64,000 nt of DNA from Gellertiella hungarica (GTDB lineage Bacteria > Pseudomonadota > Alphaproteobacteria > Rhizobiales > Rhizobiaceae). The notes under the pieces are model-generated. The model saw only the letters and a list, made by a program, of their open reading frames with translations. It searched no databases and was not told the origin of the DNA. Below are positions 1 through 9,335 of this stretch, one piece after another. The DNA lies in assembly GCF_014197145.1 (NCBI RefSeq), contig NZ_JACIEZ010000002.1, positions 620,001 to 684,000 of the forward strand, read 5' to 3'. Each line of letters opens with the position of its first letter. Positions within the stretch are counted from its first letter, which is position 1. A program made the translations under genes and the position numbers.

Positions 1-522
1 CTGCCGGAAGCCCTGCCCGAGGATTTCGCCGACCTCCAGATCCCGCTCAAGGTCTCGGCCACCGATTATTACGGCCAGTGCGAGAAGGTCATCGAGACGG
101 GCGCGCTCGTGAAGGCGCTTGCCGCGAGTGCAGCGCTGCCGGCAATCTTCATGCCTGTCACCGTCGAGGGCAGGGTGATGATCGATGGCGGCATCTTCAA
201 CCCCGTGCCCTACGAGGAGCTTCTGCCCCTGGCCGACATCGTCATCGGCATCGATGTGGTCGGAGGGCCCGAGGGCGACGGCACCCATGTGCCCAACCGG
301 CTGGACAGCCTGTTCGGTGCAAGTCAGCTGATGATGCAGGCCAACATCGCGCTGAAGCTGAAGCTCGGCCCGCCCCACATCTTCCTGCGACCGGCCGTCA
401 ACCGCTTCCGGGTGCTCGATTTCCTCAAGGCAGGCCAGGTGCTGGACGCCTCGGCCGGCATCAAGGAAGACCTGAAACGCGCGCTCGAGAGCGAAATGGA
501 GAAGCGCCTCAGGGCCTCCTGA
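1..522 (+). CDS. Patatin-like phospholipase, 3' part (start outside window)
   Basis: The reading frame is open from base 1 to a TGA at 520-522, giving the last 173 residues of a patatin-family acyl hydrolase. The segment reads DYYG near the window edge, and the DGG motif (VMIDGGIFNPVPYEEL, bases 178-225) supplies the Asp of the Ser-Asp dyad. The GxSxG serine motif must lie upstream of the window. Family knowledge: these are bacterial RssA/patatin-like lipid hydrolases that act on membrane lipids or acyl esters; the substrate cannot be read from this part. The only ATG in the track is internal (109), so it is not the real start. No partner gene is visible beside it. Confidence 0.85.
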   Translation: MPEALPEDFADLQIPLKVSATDYYGQCEKVIETGALVKALAASAALPAIFMPVTVEGRVMIDGGIFNPVPYEELLPLADIVIGIDVVGGPEGDGTHVPNRLDSLFGASQLMMQANIALKLKLGPPHIFLRPAVNRFRVLDFLKAGQVLDASAGIKEDLKRALESEMEKRLRAS

Positions 523-842
523 CGATATCCGATTTCATGATCCCGATCGGGAGCAGCGGCAGCTCCGGCGGCTTTTCCCGCCCATGGCGGATACGCAGGA
601 TCTTGGATGTCTCCAGCGCGAATTCGATGATCCACGAGATAGGCGCCCATAAAAAATGATACCGGGTGATCTCCGGTATCTCGCGTCCTTCACTCGCGAG
701 ACAGGTCTTCAGGGCACGGCCCCGACCTGTTGCAGCACGTCAGGGGCAGCCTGAGGTTCAGGGGAGCGGATAACTGTTGTTCTGACACAGATATTCTCCC
801 CTTTTATAATGCCGGAATGGACAAGAAGGGCGAGAGCTCCGT
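523..842. other. Intergenic gap between phospholipase and Kef antiporter
   Basis: These 320 bases lie between two converging genes. Short ORFs on both strands look like chance frames with no SD and no recognisable protein. The only clear structure is the minus-strand terminator hairpin at 651-680. I see no RNA gene or repeat here. Confidence 0.6.
651..680 (-). terminator. Rho-independent terminator downstream of the Kef antiporter
   Basis: An 8-bp perfect stem GATACCGG/CCGGTATC (658-665 and 673-680) with a 7-base loop is followed, on the minus strand, by ATTTTTT (657-651). The hairpin is about 160 bases beyond the stop of the minus-strand antiporter gene, so it would end that transcript. On the plus strand there is no T-run. 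Confidence 0.7.
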
Positions 843-2627
843 TCAGGTCTTGGCTTCTTCCGCCACCTTTCCGTGCCGGGGCTTCATCAGCGGCTCCGGC
901 GTGACCGGGCGGGTGTGGAGCTTGTCGGTGCCGGCATAGATGCCTTCGGCGGCCTGTATGGCGAGCCGCTCCTCGTCGCGGCGGCGGATGTCCCGGCGGA
1001 TCTCGTCGGCCGTCGCCTCGTCGGTGCCGAGCGCCTCCAGCGTGCGGGCGCCGAAAAGCAGGCCGGATTCCAGCGTCTCGCGCAGCTCGTATTCCACGCC
1101 CTTTTCCCTGAGCGCGATGGTGTGGATGCGGTCATAGGAGCGCACGAAGAGCCGCACGTCGGGAAAATCGGCCTGCACGAGATCGACGATGCGGTCGGTG
1201 ATGTCGCGCTGATGGGTGCAGATCGCGACGATCTTCGCCCGTTCGATGCCGGCGGCGATAAGCACGTCCTTGCGGGTGCCATCGCCGAAATAGATGCGGA
1301 AGCCGAAGCGCTCCGCCTGCCGGACACGATCGGCAGAGGTGTCGATGATGGTCACGTCGCGTCCGGCGGCAAGCAGCATCTGGGAGGCGATCTGTCCGAA
1401 GCGGGAGAAGCCGATCATCAGCACGTCGGAGCCGGCGCCTTCGAAATCCTCCTCCAGTTCCTCCTTCTCGCCCTTGGTCAGCATCCGGCGCGAGAGGGCG
1501 GAGCCGAGCGGTGTGAGCGCCATGGAAAGGGTGACGACCGCAATCAGCAGCGAGGCGGTTTCTGCGGAGAACAGGCCGGAAGCCGCCGCCGTGGTGAACA
1601 GCACGAAGCCGAATTCGCCGCCCTGCGGCAGGAGGAAGGCGATGCGGATCGCGTCGTTGTGGCTGGAGCCCGTCATGCGGCACAGGCCATAGATCACGCC
1701 CGCCTTCAGCAGCATCATGGCCGGCACGGCAATGGCGATCACCACCAGCTTGTCGAGGAGCACCTCGATCTCCAGCGAAAGGCCGACCGCCATGAAGAAG
1801 GTCGCGAGCAGAATGCCGCGGAAGGGTTCGATATCCGCTTCCAGTTCGTGGCGGTAGCTGCTTTCCGCCAGCATCACGCCCGCAAGAAAGGCACCCATGG
1901 CCATCGAGAGGCCAACCGCCTGCATCAGCGTCGCCGAACCGAGGACGAGGAAAAGCGCTGCCGCAATCATCGCCTCGCGCGCACCGGTGCGCGCAATCAC
2001 GTTGAAGATGCGGGAAAGCAGGTAGCGCCCCGCAAGCACCATGCCGCCCACGGTGGCGACCGCAACGAGAATATCCACCCACAGCGGATTGGCCGCTTTC
2101 TCGCCGGAGCCGTCGAGGAAGCTGGTGAGCGCCAGAAGCGGCACGATCGCAAGGTCCTGGAACAGCAGCAGCGAGAAGGAGCGCTGGCCGTAGCGGGTGT
2201 TCACGTCGCTTTCGCTTTCGAGGATCTGCATGGCGAAGGCGGTGGAAGAGAGCGCCAGCCCGAAGCCTGCGACGATGGCCGGCCGCCAATCGAGTAGGCC
2301 GGTCACCCGGATGGCGGCGGTCAGGACGAGACCCGTCACCACCACCTGCGCCATGCCGAGCCCGAAGATGTCGCGCCGCATCTGCCAGAGCCGCGAGGGC
2401 TTCAGCTCCAGCCCTATGATGAACAGCAGGAAAACGACACCCAGCTCCGAGACGGACAGGATTTCCTCCCCCGTCGTGATGATCCTGAGGAGCGGCCCGA
2501 TGACCACCCCGGCCGCGAGATAGCCAAGCACCGTGCCAAGGCCGATCTTCTTGAAGAGCGGCGCTGCGACGGTCACCCCGCCAAGGAGCACGAGGACTTC
2601 GGCGAAAAGGGCGTTGGGGGTGGTCAT
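843..2627 (-). CDS. Kef-type potassium/proton antiporter with TrkA-N domain (CPA2 family)
   Basis: The 594-residue inner-membrane protein has about twelve hydrophobic segments in its first two thirds, with the CPA2 signatures LLFQDLAIVPLLAL and LLPQGGEFGFVLF. A cytosolic Rossmann TrkA-N (RCK) domain follows, with the nucleotide-binding stretch MIGFSRFGQ. It probably exchanges K+ for H+ and is gated by nucleotide or thiol ligands, as in KefB/KefC. The chosen start is MTTPNALF (ATG at 2625-2627); a longer frame to 2720 adds 31 unlike residues. The SD is poor in either case. KefC, KefB and YbaL cannot be told apart here, so no symbol is given. The gene stands alone and diverges from the ThDP enzyme. 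Confidence 0.9.
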   Translation of the reverse strand: MTTPNALFAEVLVLLGGVTVAAPLFKKIGLGTVLGYLAAGVVIGPLLRIITTGEEILSVSELGVVFLLFIIGLELKPSRLWQMRRDIFGLGMAQVVVTGLVLTAAIRVTGLLDWRPAIVAGFGLALSSTAFAMQILESESDVNTRYGQRSFSLLLFQDLAIVPLLALTSFLDGSGEKAANPLWVDILVAVATVGGMVLAGRYLLSRIFNVIARTGAREAMIAAALFLVLGSATLMQAVGLSMAMGAFLAGVMLAESSYRHELEADIEPFRGILLATFFMAVGLSLEIEVLLDKLVVIAIAVPAMMLLKAGVIYGLCRMTGSSHNDAIRIAFLLPQGGEFGFVLFTTAAASGLFSAETASLLIAVVTLSMALTPLGSALSRRMLTKGEKEELEEDFEGAGSDVLMIGFSRFGQIASQMLLAAGRDVTIIDTSADRVRQAERFGFRIYFGDGTRKDVLIAAGIERAKIVAICTHQRDITDRIVDLVQADFPDVRLFVRSYDRIHTIALREKGVEYELRETLESGLLFGARTLEALGTDEATADEIRRDIRRRDEERLAIQAAEGIYAGTDKLHTRPVTPEPLMKPRHGKVAEEAKT

Positions 2628-2834
2628 GAAGGAGGGTCCTGTGCGATTCGGCGCCAAAATCTGAAAATTGATGATTGCATAGTAAAGCCAACCGCCCGCC
2701 GCGCCAATGCATGGGGGCATGTCTGCCCTGTGCGACCCGTGGCATTGCGGATAAGCACTCGGGCGAGCGCCTTCTCCCTTGCGCGGCTGCCTCGATCGCC
2801 GATATCAAGGCCGCACAATCGAGAGGAGATGGGC

Positions 2835-4397
2835 ATGAACGGCGCGGAAATCCTGGTCAACACGCTTCTTTCGGGAGGCATCGACGTCTGTTTCGCCAAT
2901 CCGGGCACCTCGGAGATGCATTTCGTCGCCGCGCTTGACCGCTATCCCCGGATGCGCTGCGTGCTGGGACTGTTCGAGGGTGTGGTTACCGGCGCTGCGG
3001 ACGGCTATTACCGCATGGCCGGCAAACCGGCATCGACGCTGCTGCATCTCGGCCCCGGCCTCGCCAACGGCCTGTCCGCGCTCCATAACGCGATGAAAGC
3101 CTCCTCCGGCATCGTCAACGTGGTTGGCGATCATGCAAGCTGGCATTTGCAGTATGATGCGCCGCTGACCAGCGATGTCGATGGCATCGCGCGCCCCGTC
3201 TCGCACTGGCTGAAGCGCTCCCACGCGCCCGATGATGTGGGCCGGCATGCGGCGGAGGCGATCGAGGCTGCCAATGGCCGTCCGGGCGCCATCGCCACGC
3301 TCATCCTGCCCGGTGACGCGGCCTGGAACGAGGCTGGAACACCCCTCCGTTTCGACCCCGCCACCAGCGCCGCCCCCCATCGCCAGCCGCTCGCCCCGCG
3401 CGCGGATGCCATCGATGCCGCGGCAAGGGCGCTTCTTTCCGGACAGCCGGCCGCGCTCTTCCTCGGCGGTGCTGCACTGACGGCAAAGGCCATGGAGATC
3501 GTCGGGCGGATCGTCGCGAAGACCGGCGCACGCCCCTTCAGCCAGACCTTCGCCGCCCGCGTCGAGCGGGGGGCGGGCCGGGTGGCGGCCGAGCGGCTTC
3601 CCTATCCGGTCGATCATGCGGTGGAGGTGCTGAAGCCCTATCGCCACATCGTGACGGTCCAGGCAAGCCAGCCGGTCGGCTTCTTTGCCTATCCCGGCAA
3701 GCCGAGCGTCCTGTCCCATCCGGAGGCGGAAATCCATCCCCTGTGCGGTCTGCAGGAGGATGTCGTGGCAGCGCTCGAGGCGCTGGCCGAAGCGGTGGGC
3801 GCGGCAGGAGTTCAGCCGGTTCGCGCCATGCGCGCCGAAGCCGCACTGCCGACCGGGGCGCTCAATCCGCTCGCCATCGCCCAGGCGCTCGCCGCCCTGA
3901 TGCCGGAGGATGCGGTGGTCGTCGACGAGGCGATCACCGGCGGGTTCAGCTCCTATCCGTTGACGGCAACGGCCGCGCCGCATGACTGGCTGCAGAACAT
4001 GGGCGGCTCCATCGGCTTTGCCCCGCCGGTCGCGACCGGTGCGGCGCTCGGCGCGCCCGGCCGTCCCGTCATCTGCCTGACCGGCGACGGCAGTGCGATG
4101 TATTCCCTTCAGGCGCTCTGGACGCAGGCCCGCGAAAGCCTTCACGTCGTCACGCTGGTCTTTTCGAACCGCACCTACCAGATCCTCAAGATGGAGTTTG
4201 CCGGCGTGGGCGCCGGCGAGCCCGGCCCGAGCGCGCTCGCGATGATGAACCTCGACCGCCCCGATCTCAACTGGGTGAAGATGGGCGAGGGCATGGGCGT
4301 TCCCTCCACCCGCGTGACGACGGCGGAGGAACTCTGCACGGCGCTGTCGCGGGCGCTTTCCGCCGAAGGCCCCTCGCTGATCGAGGTCATGCTCTGA
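2835..4397 (+). CDS. Thiamine diphosphate enzyme, acetolactate-synthase-like large subunit
   Basis: The 520-residue cytosolic protein has the three-domain layout of ThDP decarboxylases/synthases. The N-terminal Pyr domain holds the cofactor-activating Glu48 (GLFEGVVTGAADGYYR), and the C-terminal PP domain carries the GDG...N metal/diphosphate motif (GDGSAMY from residue 417, N445 in SNRTYQIL). The start ATG 2835 has SD GAGGAG six bases upstream. Family members are annotated as acetolactate synthase large subunit or benzoylformate-decarboxylase-like. No small regulatory subunit (ilvN/ilvH) and no branched-chain pathway gene is nearby, so a catabolic 2-oxoacid decarboxylase or lyase role is equally possible. 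It is separated by 94 bases from pmbA. Confidence 0.85.
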   Translation: MNGAEILVNTLLSGGIDVCFANPGTSEMHFVAALDRYPRMRCVLGLFEGVVTGAADGYYRMAGKPASTLLHLGPGLANGLSALHNAMKASSGIVNVVGDHASWHLQYDAPLTSDVDGIARPVSHWLKRSHAPDDVGRHAAEAIEAANGRPGAIATLILPGDAAWNEAGTPLRFDPATSAAPHRQPLAPRADAIDAAARALLSGQPAALFLGGAALTAKAMEIVGRIVAKTGARPFSQTFAARVERGAGRVAAERLPYPVDHAVEVLKPYRHIVTVQASQPVGFFAYPGKPSVLSHPEAEIHPLCGLQEDVVAALEALAEAVGAAGVQPVRAMRAEAALPTGALNPLAIAQALAALMPEDAVVVDEAITGGFSSYPLTATAAPHDWLQNMGGSIGFAPPVATGAALGAPGRPVICLTGDGSAMYSLQALWTQARESLHVVTLVFSNRTYQILKMEFAGVGAGEPGPSALAMMNLDRPDLNWVKMGEGMGVPSTRVTTAEELCTALSRALSAEGPSLIEVML

Positions 4398-4491
4398 GGG
4401 GCAGGGGCCCGGGGTCCGGCCAAAACTTCTCGCCCGCCCCTTGATGCGGCGGGGGTCGGGGAATAAATGCAGGGCAACGAAAGGCCTTCCC

Positions 4492-5838
4492 ATGACGTCA
4501 GAACTCAAGAGCAGCACCCTAGTCGATCGCGCCGCGCAGCTGATCGAGCTCGCCAGAGCCGCCGGTGCTGATGCCGCCGATGCGGTCGTGGTGCGCTCCC
4601 GATCCCAGTCGGTTTCCGTGCGCCTTGGCAAGGTGGAGAACACCGAGGCCTCCGAGAGCGACGATTTCTCGCTTCGCGTCTTCGTCGGACGGCGGGTGGC
4701 GAGCGTCTCGGCCAATCCCGGCTTCGACCTGAAGGTGCTGGCCGAACGCGCCGTTGCCATGGCCCGGGTCTCGCCGGAGGATCCGTTCGCCTGCCTGGCG
4801 GACGAGGAGCGGCTGGCAAAATCCTATCCCGATCTCGCGCTCTTCGATCCGACGACGGTCGAGACCGCACGGCTCAGGGAGATGGCGCTCGAGGCGGAAG
4901 CGGCGGCCCTTGGCGTTGCCGGCGTGACCAATTCCGGCGGCGCCGGAGCCTCCGCCGGCTTCGGAGGACTGGTTCTCGTGACCTCCCACGGTTTCGAAGG
5001 GTCATACACCGCCTCCCGCTTCGGCTGCTCGGCGAGCGTGATTGCCGGCGAGGGCACGAAGATGGAGCGCGACTACGACTATGACAGCCGCCTCTATTTC
5101 GGCGAGCTCGACGATCCCGCGGAGATCGGCCGCCGCGCCGGCGAGCGCGCGGTGCGAAGGCTCAATCCGCGGCAGGTGGAAACGGGGCAGGGCGTGACCG
5201 TCGTCTTCGATCCGCGCGTGGCGCGCGGCTTCGTCGGCCATATCGCCGGTGCGATCAACGGCGCCTCTGTCGCCCGCAAGACCTCGTTCCTGCGCGACCG
5301 CATGGGCGAGCGGGTGCTCAAGGCCGGGCTCAACGTGATCGACGATCCTCTGGTCGTGCGCGGTTCTTCCTCGCGCCCCTTCGATGGCGAGGGCGTCACC
5401 GGGGAACGGCTTGCGATGATCGAGGACGGTGTCCTGAAGCACTGGTTCCTCTCCACCTCCACCGCCCGCGAACTCGGCCTTGCCACCAACGGGCGCGGCG
5501 TGCGCTCCGGCACCATGGTATCGCCGTCTTCAACCAACCTGTCGCTGGAGCCCGGCGAAGTCTCCCCGGAGGAGCTCATCCGCTCGGTCGGCAATGGCTT
5601 CTACGTCACGGAGCTGATCGGCCAGGGCGTCGACATGATTACCGGCGAGTACAGCCGCGGCGCTTCCGGTTTCTGGATCGAGAATGGCGCGCTGACCTTC
5701 CCGGTTTCGGAGGTCACCATCGCCTCGAACCTCAAGGACATGTTCATGCGGGTGACCCCGGCCAGCGACATCGATCGAAAATACGGTGTCGCCAGCCCGA
5801 CGCTCGCCATCGAGGGCATGACGCTCGCAGGAAAGTGA
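4492..5838 (+). CDS. pmbA: TldE/PmbA metalloprotease-family protein
   Basis: The 448-residue protein matches the TldD/PmbA (U62) family over its length, with the N-terminal LGKVENTEASESDDFSLRVFVG region and the C-terminal GVRSGTMVSPSSTNL, GQGVDMITGEYSRGASGFWIENG and FPVSEVTIASN stretches. In E. coli, TldE pairs with the catalytic TldD to degrade or mature unstructured peptides (CcdA, microcin B17). The HExxxH metal motif belongs to TldD and is absent here, so this is the TldE-type subunit; tldD is not in the window. ATG 4492 has an AAGG SD. It ends four bases before the phosphatase gene, which indicates an operon. Confidence 0.9.
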   Translation: MTSELKSSTLVDRAAQLIELARAAGADAADAVVVRSRSQSVSVRLGKVENTEASESDDFSLRVFVGRRVASVSANPGFDLKVLAERAVAMARVSPEDPFACLADEERLAKSYPDLALFDPTTVETARLREMALEAEAAALGVAGVTNSGGAGASAGFGGLVLVTSHGFEGSYTASRFGCSASVIAGEGTKMERDYDYDSRLYFGELDDPAEIGRRAGERAVRRLNPRQVETGQGVTVVFDPRVARGFVGHIAGAINGASVARKTSFLRDRMGERVLKAGLNVIDDPLVVRGSSSRPFDGEGVTGERLAMIEDGVLKHWFLSTSTARELGLATNGRGVRSGTMVSPSSTNLSLEPGEVSPEELIRSVGNGFYVTELIGQGVDMITGEYSRGASGFWIENGALTFPVSEVTIASNLKDMFMRVTPASDIDRKYGVASPTLAIEGMTLAGK

Positions 5839-5842
5839 TCCC

Positions 5843-6658
5843 ATGACCCTCCGCATCACCGGTGCCCAGACCTGGGCCGACGATCTCGCCCTCATCGCGG
5901 AGGCGGCGCGCGCCGCCGGGGCGGTCGCGCTCGGCTATTTCCGCCAGTCGCCGGAAGTGTGGTGGAAGAACAAGGATCGCTCGCCGGTCAGCGCTGCGGA
6001 TTTTGCCGCCAACGAGTGCCTCTCCGACATGCTGCGCAGCGCCCGCCCGGGCTATGGCTGGCTTTCGGAGGAGACGGAGGACAGCCGGGACCGGCTTTCC
6101 TGCGAGACCGCCTTCGTCATCGACCCCATCGACGGGACCCGCGCCTTCATCGGCGGGGAGGTGACGTGGTGCGTCAGCGTCGCGGTGGTGCACCAGGGGC
6201 GGCCGGTTGCCGGCGCGCTCCATGCACCGGCGCTGGAGGAGGAATATCTGGCCATCGCCGGCGGGCCGGCCCTCAAGAACGGGCTGCCGATCGCCACCAC
6301 CCGCTGGCACGAGGGCGAGCCGATGCGGCTTGCCGTGCCGGAGGACATGCTGGCGAAGTTTCCGCCCGAACGGCGCCAGTCGATCACCCGCATCACCCAC
6401 GTGCCGTCGCTGGCCTACCGGCTCGCCATGGTGGCCGAGGGGCGGATCGACGGGACGCTGGTAAAGCGCAATTCGCACGACTGGGATCTGGCTGCAGCCG
6501 ACCTCATTCTCGAATGCGCCGGCGGCCGCCTGACCGACCTTCAGGGGCAGGCCCTAGCCTATAACCGCGCCGAGGTGAGCCACCCGGTTCTCTGCGGTGC
6601 GGCGGGCTCGCTGGTGAAGCCGCTGGCGCGGGAATTCGCGGCGCTTCAGCACGGTTGA
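5843..6658 (+). CDS. Inositol-monophosphatase-family phosphatase (CysQ-like)
   Basis: The 271-residue protein has the lithium-sensitive Mg2+-phosphatase motifs WLSEE (73-77), DPIDGT (94-99) and the late HDWDLAAADLI motif. These place it in the FIG/IMPase superfamily. The rhizobial members beside lipid A genes are usually called 3'(2'),5'-bisphosphate nucleotidase (CysQ-type), but inositol phosphatase activity cannot be excluded from sequence. It starts four bases after pmbA and is followed at 62 bases by the DUF4170 gene, so it is probably co-transcribed with both. Confidence 0.88.
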   Translation: MTLRITGAQTWADDLALIAEAARAAGAVALGYFRQSPEVWWKNKDRSPVSAADFAANECLSDMLRSARPGYGWLSEETEDSRDRLSCETAFVIDPIDGTRAFIGGEVTWCVSVAVVHQGRPVAGALHAPALEEEYLAIAGGPALKNGLPIATTRWHEGEPMRLAVPEDMLAKFPPERRQSITRITHVPSLAYRLAMVAEGRIDGTLVKRNSHDWDLAAADLILECAGGRLTDLQGQALAYNRAEVSHPVLCGAAGSLVKPLAREFAALQHG

Positions 6659-6720
6659 CCCCGGCCCGTCTTTGAGCCAAGGAGGGGCGGGAGGACCGCA
6701 CCACAGAAGGGGCTTGATAA

Positions 6721-6954
6721 ATGGCAGAAACGGAAGACAAGAAGCAGCTTCTCCACCTGGTTTTCGGTGGCGAGCTCGAAAATCTGCAGGACGTCCAGTT
6801 CCGGGATCTGGAGAAACTCGACATCGTCGGCATCTTCCCGGATTACCAGAGCGCGCTGACTGCCTGGAAGGCAAAGGCACAGCAGACGGTGGACAATGCG
6901 CACATGCGCTACTTCATCGTTCACATGCACAAGCTGCTTTCGCCGGGGAGTTGA
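6721..6954 (+). CDS. DUF4170 small conserved protein
   Basis: The 77-residue soluble protein (GELENLQDVQFRDLEKLDIVGIFPDYQSALTAWKAKAQQTVDNAHMRYFIVHMHKL) belongs to the alphaproteobacterial DUF4170 family, which is regularly found just before waaA. ATG 6721 has an AAGGGG SD ten bases upstream. No function is established. It lies between the phosphatase and waaA on the same strand. The 175 bases between it and waaA are AT-richer near 6990-7035 and could hold a promoter. Confidence 0.85.
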   Translation: MAETEDKKQLLHLVFGGELENLQDVQFRDLEKLDIVGIFPDYQSALTAWKAKAQQTVDNAHMRYFIVHMHKLLSPGS

Positions 6955-7129
6955 TCCGCGCCGAATACAACCCGTCTTCGGTTGCGTCGCGAATTAGACG
7001 CAATTATATCGGATGGGACGCCCTTACATAATAATAATGCCGCAAAGGCGTGCGGCACACGGCAATGGCGGGGATGAAGACCTTGATCTCGAGCATGGCT
7101 CTGCCCGGAAGGGCGCGGAGAGCGATCCG

Positions 7130-8449
7130 ATGAGCAGCCGTTTCGCGCGGCTCGCGCTTTCGAGCTACAAGCTGGCAGGGCTTGCGGCCTACCCGCTGCT
7201 CGGCCCCTATCTCAGCTACCGCGCCGCCAAGGGCAAGGAAGACCGTGCGCGCCGTCTGGAGCGCTTCGGCTTTCCGAGCCTCGAGCGCCCCGCCGGCCCG
7301 CTGGTCTGGTTTCATGCCGCAAGCGTCGGCGAAACCTCCGCCGTCATCCCGCTCATCCGGGAAATGCGCCGACGGGACATCTGGGTGGTGCTGACCACCG
7401 GCACCACGACCTCCGCCCATCTGGCCGCCACGCGGCTCGGCGAGGACGTGCTGCACCAGTATGTTCCCCTCGACCTCAAGCCTGCCATCGACCGTTTTCT
7501 CGATTACTGGCAGCCCGATGTGGCGATCATCGCCGAATCGGAGATCTGGCCTGTCACCATCATGGGGCTCGGCGAGCGGCATATCCCGCAGATCCTGGTC
7601 AATGCCCGCATGTCGGACCGGTCCTTCGCGAGCTGGAGCAAGCGGCCGTCCATCGCCGAGGCGCTGTTCGAAAATCTCGCGCTGGTAATTGCGCAATCGG
7701 AGGCGGATGCCGAGCGCTTCCGCGATCTCGGCGCGCTTCCGGTGATGACCTCGGGCAATCTGAAGGTCGATACGGACGTGCCGCCGCACGATCCGGCGGT
7801 GCTGGCGGAATACCGCCGTCAGCTCGGCAATCGCCGCACCTGGGCAGCCATCTCCACCTTCAAGGGGGAGGAAATGGCGGCAGCGCAGGTGCACAATGCA
7901 CTGAAGGAGCGCACCGGACTGCTTTCCATCGTCGTGCCGCGTCATCCGGAGCGCTGCGACGCTCTCGAGGCGCAGCTGAAGGAAAAGGGGCTGAAGGTCG
8001 CCCGCCGCACCCGCGGGGATGCGCTCACCCCCGATGTGGATGTTTTCCTCGGCGATACCATCGGCGAAATGGGGCTCTACCTGCGCCTGACGGAAGTGGC
8101 CTTTGTCGGCCGCTCGCTCTTTGCCGAAGGGGGGCAGAACCCGCTCGAACCGGCCCTGCTCGGCTGCGCCGTGCTGTCCGGGGGGCATGTGCAGAATTTC
8201 CGCGACACCTATCAGCGGCTGGCGCGCAACGGCAGCGCCCGCATGGTGCGCGACACCGAAATGCTCGCCAAGGCGGTGCATTACCTGCTGTCCAACGACA
8301 ATGCGCGCCAGACCATGATCAAGGCGGGTCTGGAGACGGTGGAAGAGATGCGCGGCGCACTCACCGCCACCATCAAGGGGCTGGAGCCCTATATCAACCC
8401 GCTCACGGTCAAGGCCCGGCTTCAGCCGCGGCTTGCGGTGCGCGGCTGA
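7130..8449 (+). CDS. waaA: 3-deoxy-D-manno-octulosonic acid transferase (Kdo transferase)
   Basis: The 439-residue enzyme transfers Kdo from CMP-Kdo to lipid IVA at the inner face of the cytoplasmic membrane. The N-terminus has one hydrophobic anchor (ALSSYKLAGLAAYPLLGPYL). The GT30 domain follows with VWFHAASVGETSAVIPLI (the conserved GE pair), AIIAESEIWPVTI, LVNARMSDRSF, SGNLKVD, VPRHPERC and the sugar-nucleotide site GRSLFAEGGQNPLEPALLGCAV. The start ATG 7130 has GGAG nine bases upstream; the frame opens earlier at 7013 without family similarity. A HAD phosphatase and lpxK follow, giving a lipid A/Kdo cluster. Confidence 0.95.
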   Translation: MSSRFARLALSSYKLAGLAAYPLLGPYLSYRAAKGKEDRARRLERFGFPSLERPAGPLVWFHAASVGETSAVIPLIREMRRRDIWVVLTTGTTTSAHLAATRLGEDVLHQYVPLDLKPAIDRFLDYWQPDVAIIAESEIWPVTIMGLGERHIPQILVNARMSDRSFASWSKRPSIAEALFENLALVIAQSEADAERFRDLGALPVMTSGNLKVDTDVPPHDPAVLAEYRRQLGNRRTWAAISTFKGEEMAAAQVHNALKERTGLLSIVVPRHPERCDALEAQLKEKGLKVARRTRGDALTPDVDVFLGDTIGEMGLYLRLTEVAFVGRSLFAEGGQNPLEPALLGCAVLSGGHVQNFRDTYQRLARNGSARMVRDTEMLAKAVHYLLSNDNARQTMIKAGLETVEEMRGALTATIKGLEPYINPLTVKARLQPRLAVRG

Positions 8450-8474
8450 CGCACGATCTTCGGGGGAGGACTTC

Positions 8475-9191
8475 ATGAGCGGCACTCGGACCATTCGCGC
8501 CATTCTTTTCGACAAGGATGGCACGCTGCTCGATTATGCCAAGAGCTGGCTGCCGGTGAACCGCGAGCTGGCGATCTTCGCCGCCGACGGCGACCAGGAG
8601 CTTGCAAACCACCTGCTGCGCGAGACGGGCATGGACCCGGAAACGGGCTACGTGGTTCCGGACAGCCTTCTTGCGGCCGGAAACACCCGCGAGATCTCCG
8701 AAGGTCTGGTTGCCGCCGGCGCCCGGCGGGAGATGGAAGAGCTCGTCGCCCATATGGACGGCCTCTTTGCCTCCGCCGCGAGCCGCGCCGTCCCGGTGAC
8801 CGACCTGCGGCAGTTCTTCGAAAGCCTTCATGGCAAGGGGTACAAGCTCGGCATCGCCTCCAGCGACAACGAGCGCTCGATCCGCCACACCGCCGAGCGT
8901 TTCGGCTTTGCCCATCTGGTGCATTACGTGGCGGGCTATGACAGCGGCTTCGGCACCAAGCCGGAACCGGGGATGGTTCTCGGCTTCAGCGAAGCCACCG
9001 GCATCGACGTGAGCGAGATCGCCGTGGTCGGGGACAACAATCACGACCTGCACATGGGCCAGCGCGCCGGCGCCGGGCTGAAGGTCGGCGTGCTGACCGG
9101 GACCGGCTCGCGGGAATCGCTGTCGGCCGCCTCCGATCATTGCCTCAACGACATCACCGAACTCGAGAGCATCCTGCCCGCGCTTGCCTGA
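8475..9191 (+). CDS. HAD-superfamily phosphatase (phosphoglycolate-phosphatase-like)
   Basis: The 238-residue protein has the HAD nucleophile motif FDKDGTLLD (Asp13, Asp15), motif II in GIASSDNER, the motif III Lys in GTKPEPGM, and motif IV VGDNNHDLHMG. A helical cap lies between motifs I and II. It is of the Gph/subfamily IA type. ATG 8475 follows GGGGGAGGAC. It sits between waaA and lpxK (25 bases after one, 144 before the other). The context suggests a housekeeping phosphatase, perhaps linked to envelope sugar phosphates, but the substrate is unknown. It is not KdsC, which is a shorter, cap-less C0 HAD protein. Confidence 0.85.
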   Translation: MSGTRTIRAILFDKDGTLLDYAKSWLPVNRELAIFAADGDQELANHLLRETGMDPETGYVVPDSLLAAGNTREISEGLVAAGARREMEELVAHMDGLFASAASRAVPVTDLRQFFESLHGKGYKLGIASSDNERSIRHTAERFGFAHLVHYVAGYDSGFGTKPEPGMVLGFSEATGIDVSEIAVVGDNNHDLHMGQRAGAGLKVGVLTGTGSRESLSAASDHCLNDITELESILPALA

Positions 9192-9335
9192 GCGCCGCAT
9201 CCGCTTTCCGGAGTTTTTGCCATGCCCGCTTTGCCCCCGCAATTTCTAGCAGTTGCGGGCGGCGCGTTCCTGGGCTTTCCTGCTACCTTGAAGTCGCTGC
9301 TTTTCCGCGCGGCTGGATTTCGGGACGGCATGCAG